Assembly: GCA_028695945.1 (NCBI GenBank)
Contig: JAQVIB010000152.1
Span: 1-5,300 of the forward strand
Direction: 5' to 3'
DNA length: 5,300 nt
DNA from: Lachnospiraceae bacterium
GTDB lineage: Bacteria > Bacillota > Clostridia > Lachnospirales > Anaerotignaceae
Below the pieces are notes generated by a model that did not search any database, was not told the origin of the DNA, and was given only the letters and a program-made list of their open reading frames with translations. The position numbers were made by a program, and so were the translations under genes. Within the stretch, counting starts at the first letter, position 1. The number at the start of each line of letters is the position of its first letter. Below are positions 4,848 to 5,300 of this stretch, in pieces.

Positions 4848-5300
4848 TTACTTTTCTTTACGCTCTCTTACAATAAAGTGAATAGGTGTACCCACAAAAC
4901 CAAAAGCTTCTCTAAACTGATTTTCAATATACCTTCTGTAGCTAAAATGCATAAGCTCTCTATCGTTAACAAACAGAACGAATGTAGGTGGCTTAACACT
5001 AACCTGAGTAACATAGTAAATTCTAAGTTGTTTACCCTTATCACTTGGTGGCTGTTGCATAGATGTAGCTTCAATAAGTACATCGTTAAGCATACCAGTA
5101 CTTATACGCAATGCATGGTTTTCGTGTACAACCTTAATGGTTTCCAGCATTTTAGGTATTCTTTGCCCTGTAAAAGCTGATATAAATACCCTTGGTGCAT
5201 AGGGCATGTACGCAAGTTCATTTCCTATATCTTTAAGGAACTTGTTCATTGTTTTGTCATCTTTTTCTATTGAATCCCACTTGTTTACAGCAACAATAGC
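4848..5300 (-). CDS. der: Ribosome-assembly GTPase Der (EngA), C-terminal 150 residues (5' end outside window)
   Basis: Role (family): double-GTPase needed for late 50S subunit assembly. Seen: the frame is open to position 5300 and encodes AIVAVNKWD at its visible start, the G4 motif (NKWD) of the second GTPase domain. A G5-like ISAFTGQ follows at about residues 40-46. The rest is the KH-like C-terminal domain, with RISTGMLNDVL, PPSDKGKQLRIYYVTQVSVK, PPTFVLFVN, HFSYRRYIENQFREAFGF and GTPIHFIVRERK. The in-frame ATG at 5249 is not the start, because the NKWD motif lies upstream of it. The first GTPase domain and most of the second are off the right edge. It is followed by plsY at 12 bp, an order commonly seen in Firmicutes. 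Confidence 0.96.
   Translation of the reverse strand, partial: AIVAVNKWDSIEKDDKTMNKFLKDIGNELAYMPYAPRVFISAFTGQRIPKMLETIKVVHENHALRISTGMLNDVLIEATSMQQPPSDKGKQLRIYYVTQVSVKPPTFVLFVNDRELMHFSYRRYIENQFREAFGFVGTPIHFIVRERKEK

Noticed and set aside
4848..5249. A complete 133-residue gene starting at the ATG at 5249
   Set aside because: The frame continues upstream and encodes the Der G4 motif NKWD, so this is an internal methionine of a truncated der.

Overview
The window reads as an ordinary chromosomal segment of a low-GC, Gram-positive anaerobe, most likely a member of the Clostridia. This is inferred from the AT-rich sequence, the strong AGGAGG-type ribosome sites, the gene order der-plsY-gpsA, the short clostridial-type FeoB, and a B12-dependent methionine synthase activation protein. 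I cannot name a genus. No phage, insertion sequence, CRISPR array, tRNA or rRNA is visible, and nothing amounts to a convincing new multi-gene system.

Layout from left to right. (1) Positions 1-234, minus strand: the N-terminal part of a methionine synthase (MetH) reactivation-domain protein that runs off the left edge. Just upstream of it is a perfect 8-2-8 inverted repeat that looks like an operator. (2) Positions 331-2425, minus strand: a two-gene ferrous iron uptake operon, feoA-feoB. The genes overlap by 11 bp and end in a strong intrinsic terminator. (3) Positions 2536-3033, plus strand: a small PAP2-type membrane phosphatase, divergent from feoA across a 110-bp gap. (4) Positions 3034-3193: a convergent intergenic region with a bidirectional terminator and three further hairpins, two of them identical 20-bp repeats. 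(5) Positions 3194-5300, minus strand: the end of an operon with der (GTPase for 50S ribosome assembly, 5' end outside the window), plsY and gpsA, in that transcription order.

How the genes fit together. GpsA reduces dihydroxyacetone phosphate to sn-glycerol-3-phosphate. PlsY acylates that product to lysophosphatidic acid, so the two form the entry step of phospholipid synthesis, co-transcribed with a ribosome-assembly GTPase. The PAP2 protein could act on a lipid phosphate or isoprenoid pyrophosphate, but it is on the opposite strand and its substrate cannot be read from the sequence. FeoA and FeoB form an iron(II) import module.

The points most worth a second look are non-coding: the operator-like dyad before the MetH activation gene, the four-hairpin 3' untranslated region of the der-plsY-gpsA transcript, and a canonical minus-strand terminator buried inside the start of the PAP2 gene, apparently shielding feoAB from read-through. 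The feoA start is also better placed 30 bp downstream of the longest reading frame.
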